This document shows positions 48,445 through 59,509 of a DNA stretch of 64,000 bases, piece by piece. Under the pieces are notes generated by a model, which saw only the letters and a program-made list of their open reading frames with translations, was not told where the DNA came from and did not search any database. The stretch's first letter is position 1. Every line of letters begins with the position of its first letter. The position numbers were made by a program, and so were the translations under genes. This DNA comes from Sva-07 sp963728355 (GTDB lineage: Bacteria > Actinomycetota > Acidimicrobiia > Acidimicrobiales > Ilumatobacteraceae). Location: positions 9,483 through 73,482 of the forward strand of contig CAVSJQ010000017.1 in the NCBI GenBank assembly GCA_963728355.1, given 5' to 3'.

Positions 48445-48921
48445 TCACCGGGCGAACACCTGGCTGTCGTCCGCGAATGCCTTGAACTCCAACGCGTTGC
48501 CCGATGGGTCGAGCAGGAACATCGTCGACTGTTCGCCGACCTGCCCGGCGAACCGGATGTGCGGCTCGATCACGAAGGTCGTGCCCGCCGCCCGCAGCCG
48601 CTCAGCCAGGTCCTTCCACTGCGCCGGCGACAACAGCACACCGAAGTGCGGCACCGGCACGTCGTCGCCGTCGACGGGGTTGGTGATCGCCGCCCGCTGT
48701 TGCGCGACCTCATCGGCATGGGTGTCGAGGTGGGCGACGAACTGGTGGCCGTACAGGTCGAAGTCGACCCACGTGTCGGCGCTGCGCCCCTCCGGGCAGC
48801 CGAGCAGGTCACCGTAGAAGGCCCTCGCAGCACCGAGGTCGTGCACCGGCATCGCCAGGTGGAACCGAGGCCGCGGTCCCTCGTCGGGCCGGGCGGGTGC
48901 AGGATGGACGGCGTCGCTCAT
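48445..48921 (-). CDS. VOC-family protein (glyoxalase-like)
   Basis: 158 residues from ATG 48921. Two VOC modules: FHLAMPVHDLGAARAFYGDLLGC with FDLYGHQFVAHL, and VPHFGVLLSPAQWKDLAERL with MFLLDPSGNALEFKAF. Metal ligands are likely the first His, the central His residues and the final Glu in ALEFK. The substrate is unknown. It lies between the methyltransferase and the hotdog gene on the same strand, 7 nt from each, so the three are probably one transcript. Confidence 0.9.
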   Translation of the reverse strand: MSDAVHPAPARPDEGPRPRFHLAMPVHDLGAARAFYGDLLGCPEGRSADTWVDFDLYGHQFVAHLDTHADEVAQQRAAITNPVDGDDVPVPHFGVLLSPAQWKDLAERLRAAGTTFVIEPHIRFAGQVGEQSTMFLLDPSGNALEFKAFADDSQVFAR

Positions 48922-48928
48922 GGGTTCC

Positions 48929-49375
48929 TCACAGTGGCAGCGCGTAGGTGCCCTGGGCCGTGGCCGTCGGCTTGTCGGCCCGATCGTCGCACCACACATG
49001 GACGGTACCGACCACGTTGCGCCGCCCGGCCACGTCGAGCGTCGCCTTGGCCCACAGCACCTTGCCCCGGGCGGGTCGGAGGAACCGGATCGACAGCTCG
49101 GACGTGAGCGCCATCGGCTCGATGCGGCCCGTGGCGCCGAACACGAGATACCAGAGCGCAGCGTCGGCCAACCCGAACTGCGACGGACCCGAGATGAACG
49201 CGCCCGGCCGGAGCTCGGCATCGGAGATCTCACGCCGGGCGACGGCGAAGTCGGCGCCGATCGCGTCACAGGCGTTGCTCGAGCCGGGGAAGAGCTGTTC
49301 GACCATCTCGTTGACAGCCGACACGGTCGGCAGAATCGGGGTCGGGCGCGTGTCGTCGGCCGTGGCGGAATGCAT
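48929..49375 (-). CDS. PaaI-like hotdog-fold thioesterase
   Basis: 148 residues. FISGPSQFGLADAALWYLVFGATG resembles the hotdog helix with a catalytic Asp, and ALTSELSIRFLRPARGKVLWAKA with GTVHVWCDDRADKPTATAQGTYAL are the sheet strands of the PaaI/YiiD group. It would hydrolyse an acyl-CoA thioester in the cytoplasm. Its start is chosen at MHSATADDTRP; no ribosome site decides it. Confidence 0.85.
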   Translation of the reverse strand: MHSATADDTRPTPILPTVSAVNEMVEQLFPGSSNACDAIGADFAVARREISDAELRPGAFISGPSQFGLADAALWYLVFGATGRIEPMALTSELSIRFLRPARGKVLWAKATLDVAGRRNVVGTVHVWCDDRADKPTATAQGTYALPL

Positions 49376-49490
49376 ACCCCGACGCTAGTGCCGTCGACCG
49401 GCCCGGTTCGAGCGTGAACGGCCGGGTCCGAAGCGAACCACGCCGTGTCAATGGTGCGAGCGGCCCCCCATGCATGGCATCGTTACTGCC

Positions 49491-50750
49491 ATGACCGCCG
49501 GCGATGCCACGATGTCCTTCGAGCCGCTCGATCGTGTGGTCGTCGTCGGCGCCTCGCTCGCCGGCCTCCGAGCCGCCGAGACGCTGCGACAGCAGAACGT
49601 GGCGACGTCGATCGTGGTCGTCGGTGACGAGGTCCACCGCCCCTACGACCGGCCGCCGCTGTCGAAGAAGCTCTTGTCGGGCGACTGGGAGCCCGATCGG
49701 ATCCATCTCCGCCAGCCGGACACCTTCGACGACCTCGACGTCGAGTGGCGCCTGGGGAGTGCGGCCGCAACACTCGACGTCGATCGTCGAGAACTCCGAC
49801 TGGCCGACGGGTCTGCACTCGGCTTCGACGGGCTGGTGATCGCCACCGGCGCCCGCCCCCGCCGACTCGCCGGCCAGGAAACCTTCGATCACGTGCACGA
49901 ACTGCGCACGCTCGACGATGCGCTACGCCTGCGCAGCGAGATCGCTGCAGGTGACCGCCGCGTCGTCGTGATCGGCGCCGGATTCATCGGGTTGGAGGCT
50001 GCAGCGACCGCGAAAGCCCTCGGCAACGACGTCGTCGTACTGGAAGGCGCCTCCGCCCCACTGATCCGCGGCCTGGGCGCCGAGATGGGCGAAGCGATCG
50101 CCGACCTGCATCGCGCCCACGGCGTGGATGTCCGCTGCGGTGTCCTGATCGAGGGCGTCACCGCCGAAGGGGTGCAACTGGTGGGCGGCGAGATCGTGCC
50201 CGCCGACGCGATCATCGTCGGCATCGGCGTGACACCGAACACCCACTGGCTGGAGGGCAGCGGGTTGCGGCTACGCGACGGAGTGGTCTGCGACGCCCAT
50301 CTCAACGCCATCGACGTGTCGGGTGCCGTGGTCCCCGGCGTGTTCGCCGCCGGCGACGTCGCTCGCTGGCCGAACGGGCTCTTCGACGAGGAGATGCGGG
50401 TCGAGCACTGGACGAACGCAGCCGAGCAGGGCGCCCACGTGGCCGTGAACCTCCGCCACTTCGCTGCCGGCGAGCCGTACGAACCGTACGAACCACTGCC
50501 GTTCTTCTGGAGCGACCAGTTCGATCACCGCATCCAGTTCCTCGGTCGGGCCGCCGCCGACGACGAGGTGCGCGTCATCGCCGGTTCGGTCGCCGACGCG
50601 AAGTTCCTCGCCCTGTTCGGACGCAACGGTCGCCTGCACGGCGCCCTCGGCGTCAACGCCCCACGCTGGGTCATGTCGACACGCAAGCTGTTCCTCGATC
50701 GCTCCTCTTGGGACGACGCTGTCGCGGCGACCGCCGAACTCGGCGCCTAG
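49491..50750 (+). CDS. Rhodocoxin/ferredoxin-NAD(P)+ reductase-like FAD oxidoreductase
   Basis: 419 residues from ATG 49491; ATG 49512 (MSFEPLDRVVVVG) is also possible. FAD motif DRVVVVGASLAGLRAAETLR, substrate loop YDRPPLSKKLLSG, FDGLVIATGARPR, NAD(P) motif VVVIGAGFIGLEAAATAKALG and FAAGDVARWPN. This is the class that reduces ferredoxins for P450 or dioxygenase systems (BphA4/rhodocoxin reductase). No P450 or dioxygenase is adjacent; the nearest [2Fe-2S] protein is at 25181. It is followed after 9 nt by an aminotransferase. Confidence 0.93.
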   Translation: MTAGDATMSFEPLDRVVVVGASLAGLRAAETLRQQNVATSIVVVGDEVHRPYDRPPLSKKLLSGDWEPDRIHLRQPDTFDDLDVEWRLGSAAATLDVDRRELRLADGSALGFDGLVIATGARPRRLAGQETFDHVHELRTLDDALRLRSEIAAGDRRVVVIGAGFIGLEAAATAKALGNDVVVLEGASAPLIRGLGAEMGEAIADLHRAHGVDVRCGVLIEGVTAEGVQLVGGEIVPADAIIVGIGVTPNTHWLEGSGLRLRDGVVCDAHLNAIDVSGAVVPGVFAAGDVARWPNGLFDEEMRVEHWTNAAEQGAHVAVNLRHFAAGEPYEPYEPLPFFWSDQFDHRIQFLGRAAADDEVRVIAGSVADAKFLALFGRNGRLHGALGVNAPRWVMSTRKLFLDRSSWDDAVAATAELGA

Positions 50751-50759
50751 GCTCGTCGG

Positions 50760-52001
50760 ATGACCTCCGGCCGTTCTCACACGTCCAACGTCTGGGCCAA
50801 GACCACCGATCTCGAGGTGGTCAGCGCACACGGGTGCCGGGTGGTCACGGTCGATGGCACCGAGTATCTCGACTTCACCGCCGGTATCGCCGCGGCCTCC
50901 ACCGGTCATTGCCATCCCAAGGTGGTGCAGGCGATCTCCGACCAGGCGGCCCGCTTCATCCACGCCCAACAGAACGTATACACCCACGATCTGCTCGAAC
51001 CGTTGGCGGCGAAACTCGACGAGATCACACCGCCCTCCATCGACACGTTCTTCTTCGCCAACTCGAGCGACGAGATCCTGGAGACTGCGGTCAAGGTCGC
51101 CAAGCACGCCACCGGTCGCCACAACGTCGTCGTGTTCGACGGTGCGTTCCACGGGCGTACGCACCTCACCATGGCGATGTCGACCGCGCGATCGATCGAC
51201 CGCGCGGGGTACGGGCCGCTTCCGCCAGGTGTCTTCGTGGCGCCGTTCCCCGATCCACATGCGTCCGATCAGGAAGCCGAGATCAGCGGAGCGCTGCGCG
51301 GCTTCGATCGCCTGTTGCAGACCCAGATCGCCGCCGACGAGATCGCCGCCCTCGTGATCGAGCCGGTCATCAGCGAACGCGGCTACATCCCCACGCCGGC
51401 CGGCTTCATCGCCGGGCTGGCCGAACGCTGCCGCGAACATGGGATCCTCTTCGTCGCCGACGAGACGCAGAGCGGATTCGGCCGGACGGGGAGAATGTTC
51501 GCGATCGAGGCGCACGACGTCGAACCGGACCTGCTGTGCATGGCCAAGGGGATCGCATCCGGATTTCCGTTCGGGGCGCTCGGGATGCGCGCGTCGATCG
51601 ACGCACGCTGGCGCACCGGCAGCCAGGGCGGTTCCACGAACGGCAACCCGATCGGGTGCGCCGCGGCGCTGGCGACGATCGCCGTGCTGACCGCCCCGGG
51701 CTTCCTCGACAACGTCCACGCCCGTGGCAACCAACTCATCGACGCGCTGCGTGAGATGCAGCAACTCGACTCGGCGCTCCTGTACGTCCGCGGGCGTGGC
51801 CTGATGCTGGCGACCGAGTTCGACACCCGCGAGCGCGCCGACGCCGTCGTCGCACACTGTCTGCGCGAGCACCGGGTGATCCTGATGAAGGCCGGCACCC
51901 GCAACCGTACGATCCGGTGGATGCCACCGCTGGTGGTCACCTCGGACGAGGTGAACGAAGCGACGCAGGCGTTCGCCGCTGCGATCCGCGCCACGGGCTG
52001 A
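50760..52001 (+). CDS. Class III aminotransferase (4-aminobutyrate type)
   Basis: 413 residues. PLP fold type I: FTAGIAAASTGHCHPKVVQAI, ANSSDEILETAVKVAKHATG, FDGAFHGRTHLTMAMS, VADETQSGFGRTG and the Schiff-base Lys in MAKGIASGFPFGALGM. The usual motif has NSGAEA-E; here SSDEILETA differs from GABA aminotransferases, so the substrate may be another omega-amino acid. It is followed 8 nt later by a MarR-type gene and preceded by the ferredoxin reductase, suggesting one transcript. Confidence 0.93.
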   Translation: MTSGRSHTSNVWAKTTDLEVVSAHGCRVVTVDGTEYLDFTAGIAAASTGHCHPKVVQAISDQAARFIHAQQNVYTHDLLEPLAAKLDEITPPSIDTFFFANSSDEILETAVKVAKHATGRHNVVVFDGAFHGRTHLTMAMSTARSIDRAGYGPLPPGVFVAPFPDPHASDQEAEISGALRGFDRLLQTQIAADEIAALVIEPVISERGYIPTPAGFIAGLAERCREHGILFVADETQSGFGRTGRMFAIEAHDVEPDLLCMAKGIASGFPFGALGMRASIDARWRTGSQGGSTNGNPIGCAAALATIAVLTAPGFLDNVHARGNQLIDALREMQQLDSALLYVRGRGLMLATEFDTRERADAVVAHCLREHRVILMKAGTRNRTIRWMPPLVVTSDEVNEATQAFAAAIRATG

Positions 52002-52009
52002 CTGCGCCG

Positions 52010-52495
52010 ATGGCCCGACTCGATTCGTCCCGCGTCGCAGCGTGGCGGGGCTTGCAGGCCCTCGTCGGCCAGATCGAACGTGGCCTCGACGAGGAACTGC
52101 GAGCCGACTGGGACATCCCCCTGGGCTGGTTCGACGTGCTCGCCTCGTTGCAGCGACTCGGTGGCCGGGCGCGCCCGCTCGACGTGGCGGCCGACCTCCG
52201 GTTGCCGCCGTCGAGCCTCAGCCGGCGACTCGACCGGCTGCAGGAAGAAGGCTGGATCGCTCGCCATCGAGACGTTCCCGGCGCTGACCTGCGAGCGGTC
52301 GAGGTCGAGCTCACGAGGACCGGGCGACGGTTGTGGCGCGAAATGAACGTGAGCTACCGCCGCGCACTGCAGGCCCAGTTCGCCGTCCACCTCGACGACG
52401 GCGACATCGCCCACATCGCCCGCGTCCTCGACACGTTGTTCGGCATCGACGAGCCGACCGGCGAACCGTGTCAGCCGGGGTCAGACCCCGGCTGA
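52010..52495 (+). CDS. MarR-family regulator
   Basis: 161 residues from ATG 52010. Winged helix: GWFDVLASLQRLGGRARPLDVA, ADLRLPPSSLSRRLDRLQEEGWI and wing ARHRDVPGADLRAVEVELT. The protein probably regulates the upstream oxidoreductase-aminotransferase genes. The last ten residues (CQPGSDPG) are encoded by the left part of the GGGGTCAGACCCC hairpin, so the palindrome has been recruited into, or inserted at, the gene end. Confidence 0.88.
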   Translation: MARLDSSRVAAWRGLQALVGQIERGLDEELRADWDIPLGWFDVLASLQRLGGRARPLDVAADLRLPPSSLSRRLDRLQEEGWIARHRDVPGADLRAVEVELTRTGRRLWREMNVSYRRALQAQFAVHLDDGDIAHIARVLDTLFGIDEPTGEPCQPGSDPG

Positions 52496-52498
52496 CAC
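52468..52498. terminator. Perfect 31-nt palindrome with GGGGTCAGACCCC core
   Basis: GTGTCAGCCGGGGTC (52468-52482) and GACCCCGGCTGACAC (52484-52498) are exact complements around one A; as a hairpin it has a 13-bp stem and a TCAGA loop. It overlaps the MarR stop codon and lies 5 nt from the stop of the convergent acyl-CoA ligase, so it can terminate both. Confidence 0.8.
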
Positions 52499-52502
52499 AT
52501 CG

Positions 52503-54323
52503 TCACGCGTACATGGCCTCGATCTCGTCGGCGTAACGGGCGTTGACGCCGCGCCGCTTGAGCTTCGACGTGGGCGTGAGCATGTCGCTGTCGGGCATCC
52601 ATTCCTCGCCGACGAGGGTGAACTTCTTGATCTGTTCGACCTGCGCGAACTGCTCGTTGACCTCGTCGATGCCCGCCTGCACCTCGGCGAGGACATCGGG
52701 ATCGGCGGCGAGTTCGGGCAGCGACAGCGATTCCTTGCCGTGCGCCCTGGCCCACACGGCGGCTGCCTCGGGGTCGAGGACCAGGACCGCCGACACGAAC
52801 TTGCGGGCGTCGCCGATCGCCGCGGCCTGACCGACCAGAGCGATCGTCTTCAGGGCCGCCTCGAGATTGGCGGGACTGATGTTCTTGCCGCCCGAGGTGA
52901 TGATCAGCTCCTTCTTGCGGTCGACGATCCGGATGTACCCCTCGTCGTCGATCTCTCCGATGTCGCCGGAGTGCATCCATCCGTCGACGATCGTCTCGGC
53001 CGTCTTGTCCGGCTGCTTGAAGTACCCCTGGAAGACGTTGCCGCCCCGGCAGATCACCTCGCCGTCGTCGGCGATCCGCACGTCCATGCCGTGGCACCCG
53101 CGTCCGACGGTGCCGATCTTGGGCCGCTCCGGCGAGAACGTCATCGGGCCCGTCGTCTCCGACATGCCGTAGATCTCGGCGAGCGGTACACCGATCGCGT
53201 TGAACCATTCGAGCACCGAGACCGGGATCGGGGCGGCGCCGGTGATCGCCAACTCGACGGCGTCGAGACCGACGAGCGCCCGCACGTTGGAGAACGCGAC
53301 GCTGTCGAGGAAGTCGAGGGTGGCCTGCTGCTCGTCGGTGAAGTCGCCGTCGAGGTTCGAGCGCCGGATCTCGATCGCCGCGTTCACGCCGTCGTCGAAT
53401 TGCGCCTTGCGCTCGGGGTCGGCGGCGAGGGCGGCGTTGACGCCGTTGTAGATCTTCTCCCACACCCGGGGTACCCCGAATGCCAGCTGCGGGTGGACCT
53501 CTTTCAGGTACATGGTCAGCTGGTTGGGATCGGGACAGCAGTAGACGGTGTAGCCGAGCAGCATCGACTGGTAGTGGCTGACCGCACGCTCGGCGATGTG
53601 CGCCATCGGCAGATACGACACCACACGCATCCCGACGAAGTCCTCGAAGTCGATCGAACGCTCGAGGAGTTCGATCGTGTACACGATGTTGTACTGGCTG
53701 ATCATCACACCCTTGGGTGGCCCCGTCGTCCCCGACGTGTAGATCAGCGTGGCGATGTCGTCGGGTTCGGTCGCCGCAGCGAGCGCATCGAGATCAGCAC
53801 TGCCCACGCTCAGCAGGTCGGCGGCTTCGTAGACGCCGTCGGGCAACGGGCCCTCCGGCCGTTCGATCACGTAGATGCGTTCGAGCGCCGGCAACTCGTG
53901 GCGGACCTTCAAGATCCGCTCGAGGAATCCGGCGTCCTCGACGATCGCGACACGCGCGTCGGCGTGACCGGCGAGGTACTGGATCTCCTCGGGTGACGAG
54001 GAGTTGTAGATGCTGACCGGCGTGGCCCGGAGGAACTGGCCGGCGGCGTCGAACCAGTGGAAGTCCGGCCGATTGCGCATCATCAGCAGGATTCGCTCAC
54101 CGGCGCCGACCCCCGCAGCGGTCAGACCGGCCGCAGCCTGGGCGACATGATCGGCGAACTCCTGCATCGTCCAGACGTTCCAGCCGCCGTCGCCGTTCAT
54201 CGAGTGCAACGCGGGCGACGAGGGATGGGCGCGCACCAGTTCGAGGAAGTCACGTGGCACGGTTCGACCCGCGGCGTCGGCGTCGACCTCGGCGATGGAG
54301 GACAATGGCGTCAAGGAGTTCAT
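52503..54323 (-). CDS. Long-chain fatty-acid-CoA ligase (FadD15-like)
   Basis: 606 residues. AMP-binding signature IYTSGTTGPPKGVMISQYN, ELAITGAAPIPVSVLEWF, EIYGMSETTGPMTFS, hinge SGDIGEIDDEGYIRIVDRKKE and ITSGGKNISPANLE. The length and the last motifs match the long-chain acyl-CoA synthetase group (FAA1/FadD15). It activates fatty acids with ATP and CoA at the membrane surface. Start chosen at MNSLTPLSSIAEVD. It faces the small zinc-ribbon protein gene across 58 nt. Confidence 0.95.
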   Translation of the reverse strand: MNSLTPLSSIAEVDADAAGRTVPRDFLELVRAHPSSPALHSMNGDGGWNVWTMQEFADHVAQAAAGLTAAGVGAGERILLMMRNRPDFHWFDAAGQFLRATPVSIYNSSSPEEIQYLAGHADARVAIVEDAGFLERILKVRHELPALERIYVIERPEGPLPDGVYEAADLLSVGSADLDALAAATEPDDIATLIYTSGTTGPPKGVMISQYNIVYTIELLERSIDFEDFVGMRVVSYLPMAHIAERAVSHYQSMLLGYTVYCCPDPNQLTMYLKEVHPQLAFGVPRVWEKIYNGVNAALAADPERKAQFDDGVNAAIEIRRSNLDGDFTDEQQATLDFLDSVAFSNVRALVGLDAVELAITGAAPIPVSVLEWFNAIGVPLAEIYGMSETTGPMTFSPERPKIGTVGRGCHGMDVRIADDGEVICRGGNVFQGYFKQPDKTAETIVDGWMHSGDIGEIDDEGYIRIVDRKKELIITSGGKNISPANLEAALKTIALVGQAAAIGDARKFVSAVLVLDPEAAAVWARAHGKESLSLPELAADPDVLAEVQAGIDEVNEQFAQVEQIKKFTLVGEEWMPDSDMLTPTSKLKRRGVNARYADEIEAMYA

Positions 54324-54381
54324 GTGCTCATTGTCACATGCGCGAGAGTCCAGGGAAACCTCCGACGGATAGCGTGACAGG

Positions 54382-54648
54382 ATGCCCGATTTCTCGACCG
54401 TGATCTGGGTCGGCGCAGGGCTGGTCCTCGGCTACGCCCTGTGGAAAACCGGCATCATGATGCTGCGCAGCATGACGTCGATGCCACCGGAGCCTCCACC
54501 GCCGGGCGAGCTCCGCAGGGTGAACCGGCGGTATCGCTGCGACGTCTGCGGTGTGGAGATGAAGTTGACGATGGCGCCCGACGAGGATCCGCCGCCCCCG
54601 AGACACTGTCTCGAGGACATGACCGAGATCGCGCCCCTCTACGACTGA
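54382..54648 (+). CDS. Small membrane protein with zinc-ribbon tail
   Basis: 88 residues. One membrane segment at about 6-28 (VIWVGAGLVLGYALWKTGIMML), a Pro-rich linker (PPEPPPPGELRR) and a C-terminal zinc-binding part YRCDVCGVEMKLT with PRHCLEDM, giving three visible Cys plus His as likely ligands. No known family name. The DnaA-box-like hairpin at 54682 follows it. Confidence 0.8.
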   Translation: MPDFSTVIWVGAGLVLGYALWKTGIMMLRSMTSMPPEPPPPGELRRVNRRYRCDVCGVEMKLTMAPDEDPPPPRHCLEDMTEIAPLYD

Positions 54649-54681
54649 CGACGTCCGATCGCCCTCGACGAGGCGCGATGT

Positions 54682-54711
54682 CAGGTTGTCCACAGGAATG
54701 TGGACAACCTG
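54682..54711. repeat. Inverted pair of DnaA-box-like 9-mers in a hairpin
   Basis: CAGGTTGTCCACA (54682-54694) and TGTGGACAACCTG (54699-54711) are perfect complements around GGAA. Each arm contains TTGTCCACA, the actinobacterial DnaA-box consensus, in opposite orientation. It may also terminate the gene at 54382 and the convergent crgA. Confidence 0.8.
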
Positions 54712-54772
54712 GGGGAAATCACACCGATGTCATCCACCGGAGCGGGGGAGAGCGATGCGCGCCGGGTCGGCG

Positions 54773-55087
54773 CTAACGCCACTTGGTGGCGGTGTAGAGC
54801 CCACCGAGGATCATCACGAGGCCGATCAGGGTCGGGATGTTGCTGTCGGTGAAGACGAGATACCGCAGCATGATCATCACCCCGCCACCGATCAGCAGCA
54901 CCAACATGATCACCGGAATCCAGTTGGGTGGCACGAGCTGGCGCGGCTGCGCCTTGGGTGTGTAACGCGACGACGCAGCGACGTCGTGGTGCTTGTCGTT
55001 GCCGGTCGTGCTGACGTGACGATCCTCGGGTCGTGTCCCTTTGGGAGTGACCCGTCCACCGCCCGTCTTTCGCTTCGGGGGAGCCAT
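54773..55087 (-). CDS. crgA: Cell division protein CrgA
   Basis: 104 residues. A basic, Pro/Lys-rich cytoplasmic N-terminus of about 50 residues is followed by two membrane segments (WIPVIMLVLLIGGGVMIML and IPTLIGLVMILGGLYTATKW) joined by a short loop. This is the CrgA/UPF0233 layout. In mycobacteria and Streptomyces, CrgA binds FtsZ, FtsQ, FtsI and other division proteins and coordinates septum formation. Its position beside trpG and the pknB cluster matches the mycobacterial locus. The N-terminus is a little longer than usual. Confidence 0.93.
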   Translation of the reverse strand: MAPPKRKTGGGRVTPKGTRPEDRHVSTTGNDKHHDVAASSRYTPKAQPRQLVPPNWIPVIMLVLLIGGGVMIMLRYLVFTDSNIPTLIGLVMILGGLYTATKWR

Positions 55088-55166
55088 GCGGCAACGAGCA
55101 TACGTGATCCGACCGCCAGTGCATTCACGGTGCGTGCTGCGGGCCTCGACGCCCCATACTTGGACC

Positions 55167-55754
55167 GTGCGTTCGGCCCCTCGCGTCCTGGTGATCGACA
55201 GCTACGACAGCTTCGTCTACAACCTCGTGCAGTACCTCGGCGAGCTCGGCGCCGATCCGATCGTGGTGCGCAACGACCAGGTCACCGTCGAGGAGGCGGT
55301 GGCGTTGGAGCCCGATGCCGTACTGCTCTCTCCAGGGCCGGGACGGCCCGAGGACAGCGGCATCATCTGTGATGCCATCGGGGTCTTCGCCGAGCGTGGG
55401 ACGCCGGTGTTCGGGGTGTGTCTCGGGCATCAGGCGATCGGTCACGTGTACGGCGCCGACGTGGTGGGTGCCCCGGAGTTGATGCACGGCAAGACGTCGC
55501 CGATCCTGCACGACGGTGACGGGGTGTTCGCCGGCCTGCCGTCACCGCTGACGGCGACCCGCTATCACTCGCTCACCCTCGACCCGCAGAGCATCCCCGA
55601 TGACCTGATCGTCACCGCTCGCAGCGCCGACGGCGTGGTGATGGGCGTGCGTCACCGCACACTCGAGGTCGAGGGCGTGCAGTTCCATCCGGAGAGCATT
55701 CTCACGGCCCACGGTCACGACCTCCTGCGCACGTTCGTCGCCCGGGCGAGCTGA
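55167..55754 (+). CDS. trpG: Glutamine amidotransferase subunit TrpG/PabA
   Basis: 195 residues from GTG 55167 (VRSAPRVLVIDSYDSF); upstream in-frame starts add a non-homologous stretch. Class I amidotransferase triad: nucleophile C85 in FGVCLGHQAIG, and His-Glu in GVQFHPESILT. LLSPGPGRPEDSG is the oxyanion region. It releases ammonia from glutamine for anthranilate (tryptophan) or aminodeoxychorismate (folate) synthesis. The mycobacterial pknB locus also contains a trpG, so context supports it. Confidence 0.94.
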   Translation: MRSAPRVLVIDSYDSFVYNLVQYLGELGADPIVVRNDQVTVEEAVALEPDAVLLSPGPGRPEDSGIICDAIGVFAERGTPVFGVCLGHQAIGHVYGADVVGAPELMHGKTSPILHDGDGVFAGLPSPLTATRYHSLTLDPQSIPDDLIVTARSADGVVMGVRHRTLEVEGVQFHPESILTAHGHDLLRTFVARAS

Positions 55755-55776
55755 CTCGCGCCGATTTCGCCGGCGG

Positions 55777-57888
<2,112 letters not shown>

Positions 57889-58006
57889 TGTGTGCTTTCT
57901 CCGCCGCCGCGTCGATACGCAGCGCCGGGCAAGGTTATCGACTGCTCACGGTGCGTGAGCTGCAGCCCACTGTCACTCGTCGTGTGCGTCATCATGCGTA
58001 CCATGT

Positions 58007-59509
58007 TCATCCTGCGCCCTGGGAGCCGGGGCCGGTGAGCAGGAAGTCGAGCATGCCCTTGGCCAGCGGACCGGCGAGGCGGCCGCCCGTGGCGGCGACG
58101 TCGGCGGTCGACTGGACGTTCGTGAGCACCACCGACACTGCGTACTGCGGGTCGTCGGCCGGGGCGAAGGCGACGATCCACGCGTGCGACAGGTCGGGGT
58201 TCGATTCGACGCCGAGCTGAGCAGTGCCGGTCTTGGCCGCCACCGGGATGCCGTCGTTCAGCGCGATGCAGCAGCTCGCCGTACCCCGCTCCGCCACGCC
58301 GATCATCAATTGTCGTTCGATCTCGGCGGTCTGCGGCGAGATCGGGGTCTTCCACACCTCGGGCGTGGTCTCGTCGAGGACGCGGCCCTCCTCGTCGAAC
58401 GTGGACTCGACGGCGTACGGAGCCATCATCCGGCCGCCGTTGGCGACGGTGCCCGCCACCATGGCCATGTGGAGCGGCACCATCTGCACCTCGCTCTGGC
58501 CGAAGCCGCGGATCGCGAGGAGCGGAAGCTCTCGCGACAGGTTGTCGGTGTTGCCGAAGGTGCTCGCGGCCGGCCGTGGCAGATCGATCGGCAGCGGTTC
58601 ACCGATGCCCCACGCCTCGGTACCGGCGACCATTGCCTCGGGGCCGAGCTGTACCGCGAGCTGGGCGAACGGGATGTTGCAGCTACGGGCGAACACCGTC
58701 GCGAGATCTCCGCCGCAGAGGCTGCCGTTGTAGTTCTGGATCGGGTCGTTGGTTTGTGGCGGCACCCATTCGCGCGCGTCGGCGAACACACTGTCGAGCG
58801 TTGCGGCACCGTTCTCGAGCGAGATCCCGGTGGTGATCACCTTGAACGTGGAGCCGGGCATGTAGCGCTCCTGGTAGGCCTGCGCCAGCAACGGATTGCC
58901 GGGTGCGTTCTGCAGGTCGGTGATGATGCCCTGGGCGACGTCGAAGTCGGCGTTGACGAACGTGTTCGGGTCGTACGTCGGATTGCTGTACATCGCACGA
59001 ATGGCGCCGGTCTTCGGTTCGATGACGGTGATCGAGCCGGTCTGGCCGCCGAGCAGGAATTTCGCCGCCTCCTGGGCGTCGTGGCGTATGGCGAGTTCCA
59101 CCGTGCCGGTCGCGCCGGTTCCGCCGGTGAGGAGGTCGCCGAGGCCACGGATCTGTTGTTCGGTGGTCGATCCGGTCAGCACGTCGCCGTACATGCGCTC
59201 GACCTGTGTCGAACCGAATGCGAACGTGAAGTACCCCGTGATGTCGGCGAGCAGATCACCGGTGGGGTACTCGCGCCGGAAGTCGTAGGGCTCGCCCGGT
59301 GCGGTTGGATACGACACGGCAGCGACGATCCCATCGCTGGTCACGATCGGGCCCCGGGGTTTGTTGAACTCACGCAACACCTGTCGGGTGTTGTCGAAGC
59401 GGGCGTCGAGTTCCTGCTTGCGACCGACCTGCCAGTAGTTGAGCGCCGCGAACAGCACGACGTAGCACGCCATGAGCCCCAGCGCGAGCTGGCGGATCTG
59501 GCGGTTCAC
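58007..59509 (-). CDS. pbpA: Penicillin-binding protein PbpA (class B transpeptidase)
   Basis: 500 residues. An N-terminal membrane anchor (about 7-28) is followed by a dimerisation domain and the transpeptidase domain with active-site S220-TFK (MPGSTFKV), SCN (276-278) and KTG (426-428, AAKTGTAQL). It crosslinks peptidoglycan outside the membrane together with its SEDS partner RodA. The start overlaps the rodA stop (ATGA), so the enzyme pair is translated in step. A 118-nt gap follows to pknB, where mycobacteria have pknA. Confidence 0.96.
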   Translation of the reverse strand: MNRQIRQLALGLMACYVVLFAALNYWQVGRKQELDARFDNTRQVLREFNKPRGPIVTSDGIVAAVSYPTAPGEPYDFRREYPTGDLLADITGYFTFAFGSTQVERMYGDVLTGSTTEQQIRGLGDLLTGGTGATGTVELAIRHDAQEAAKFLLGGQTGSITVIEPKTGAIRAMYSNPTYDPNTFVNADFDVAQGIITDLQNAPGNPLLAQAYQERYMPGSTFKVITTGISLENGAATLDSVFADAREWVPPQTNDPIQNYNGSLCGGDLATVFARSCNIPFAQLAVQLGPEAMVAGTEAWGIGEPLPIDLPRPAASTFGNTDNLSRELPLLAIRGFGQSEVQMVPLHMAMVAGTVANGGRMMAPYAVESTFDEEGRVLDETTPEVWKTPISPQTAEIERQLMIGVAERGTASCCIALNDGIPVAAKTGTAQLGVESNPDLSHAWIVAFAPADDPQYAVSVVLTNVQSTADVAATGGRLAGPLAKGMLDFLLTGPGSQGAG

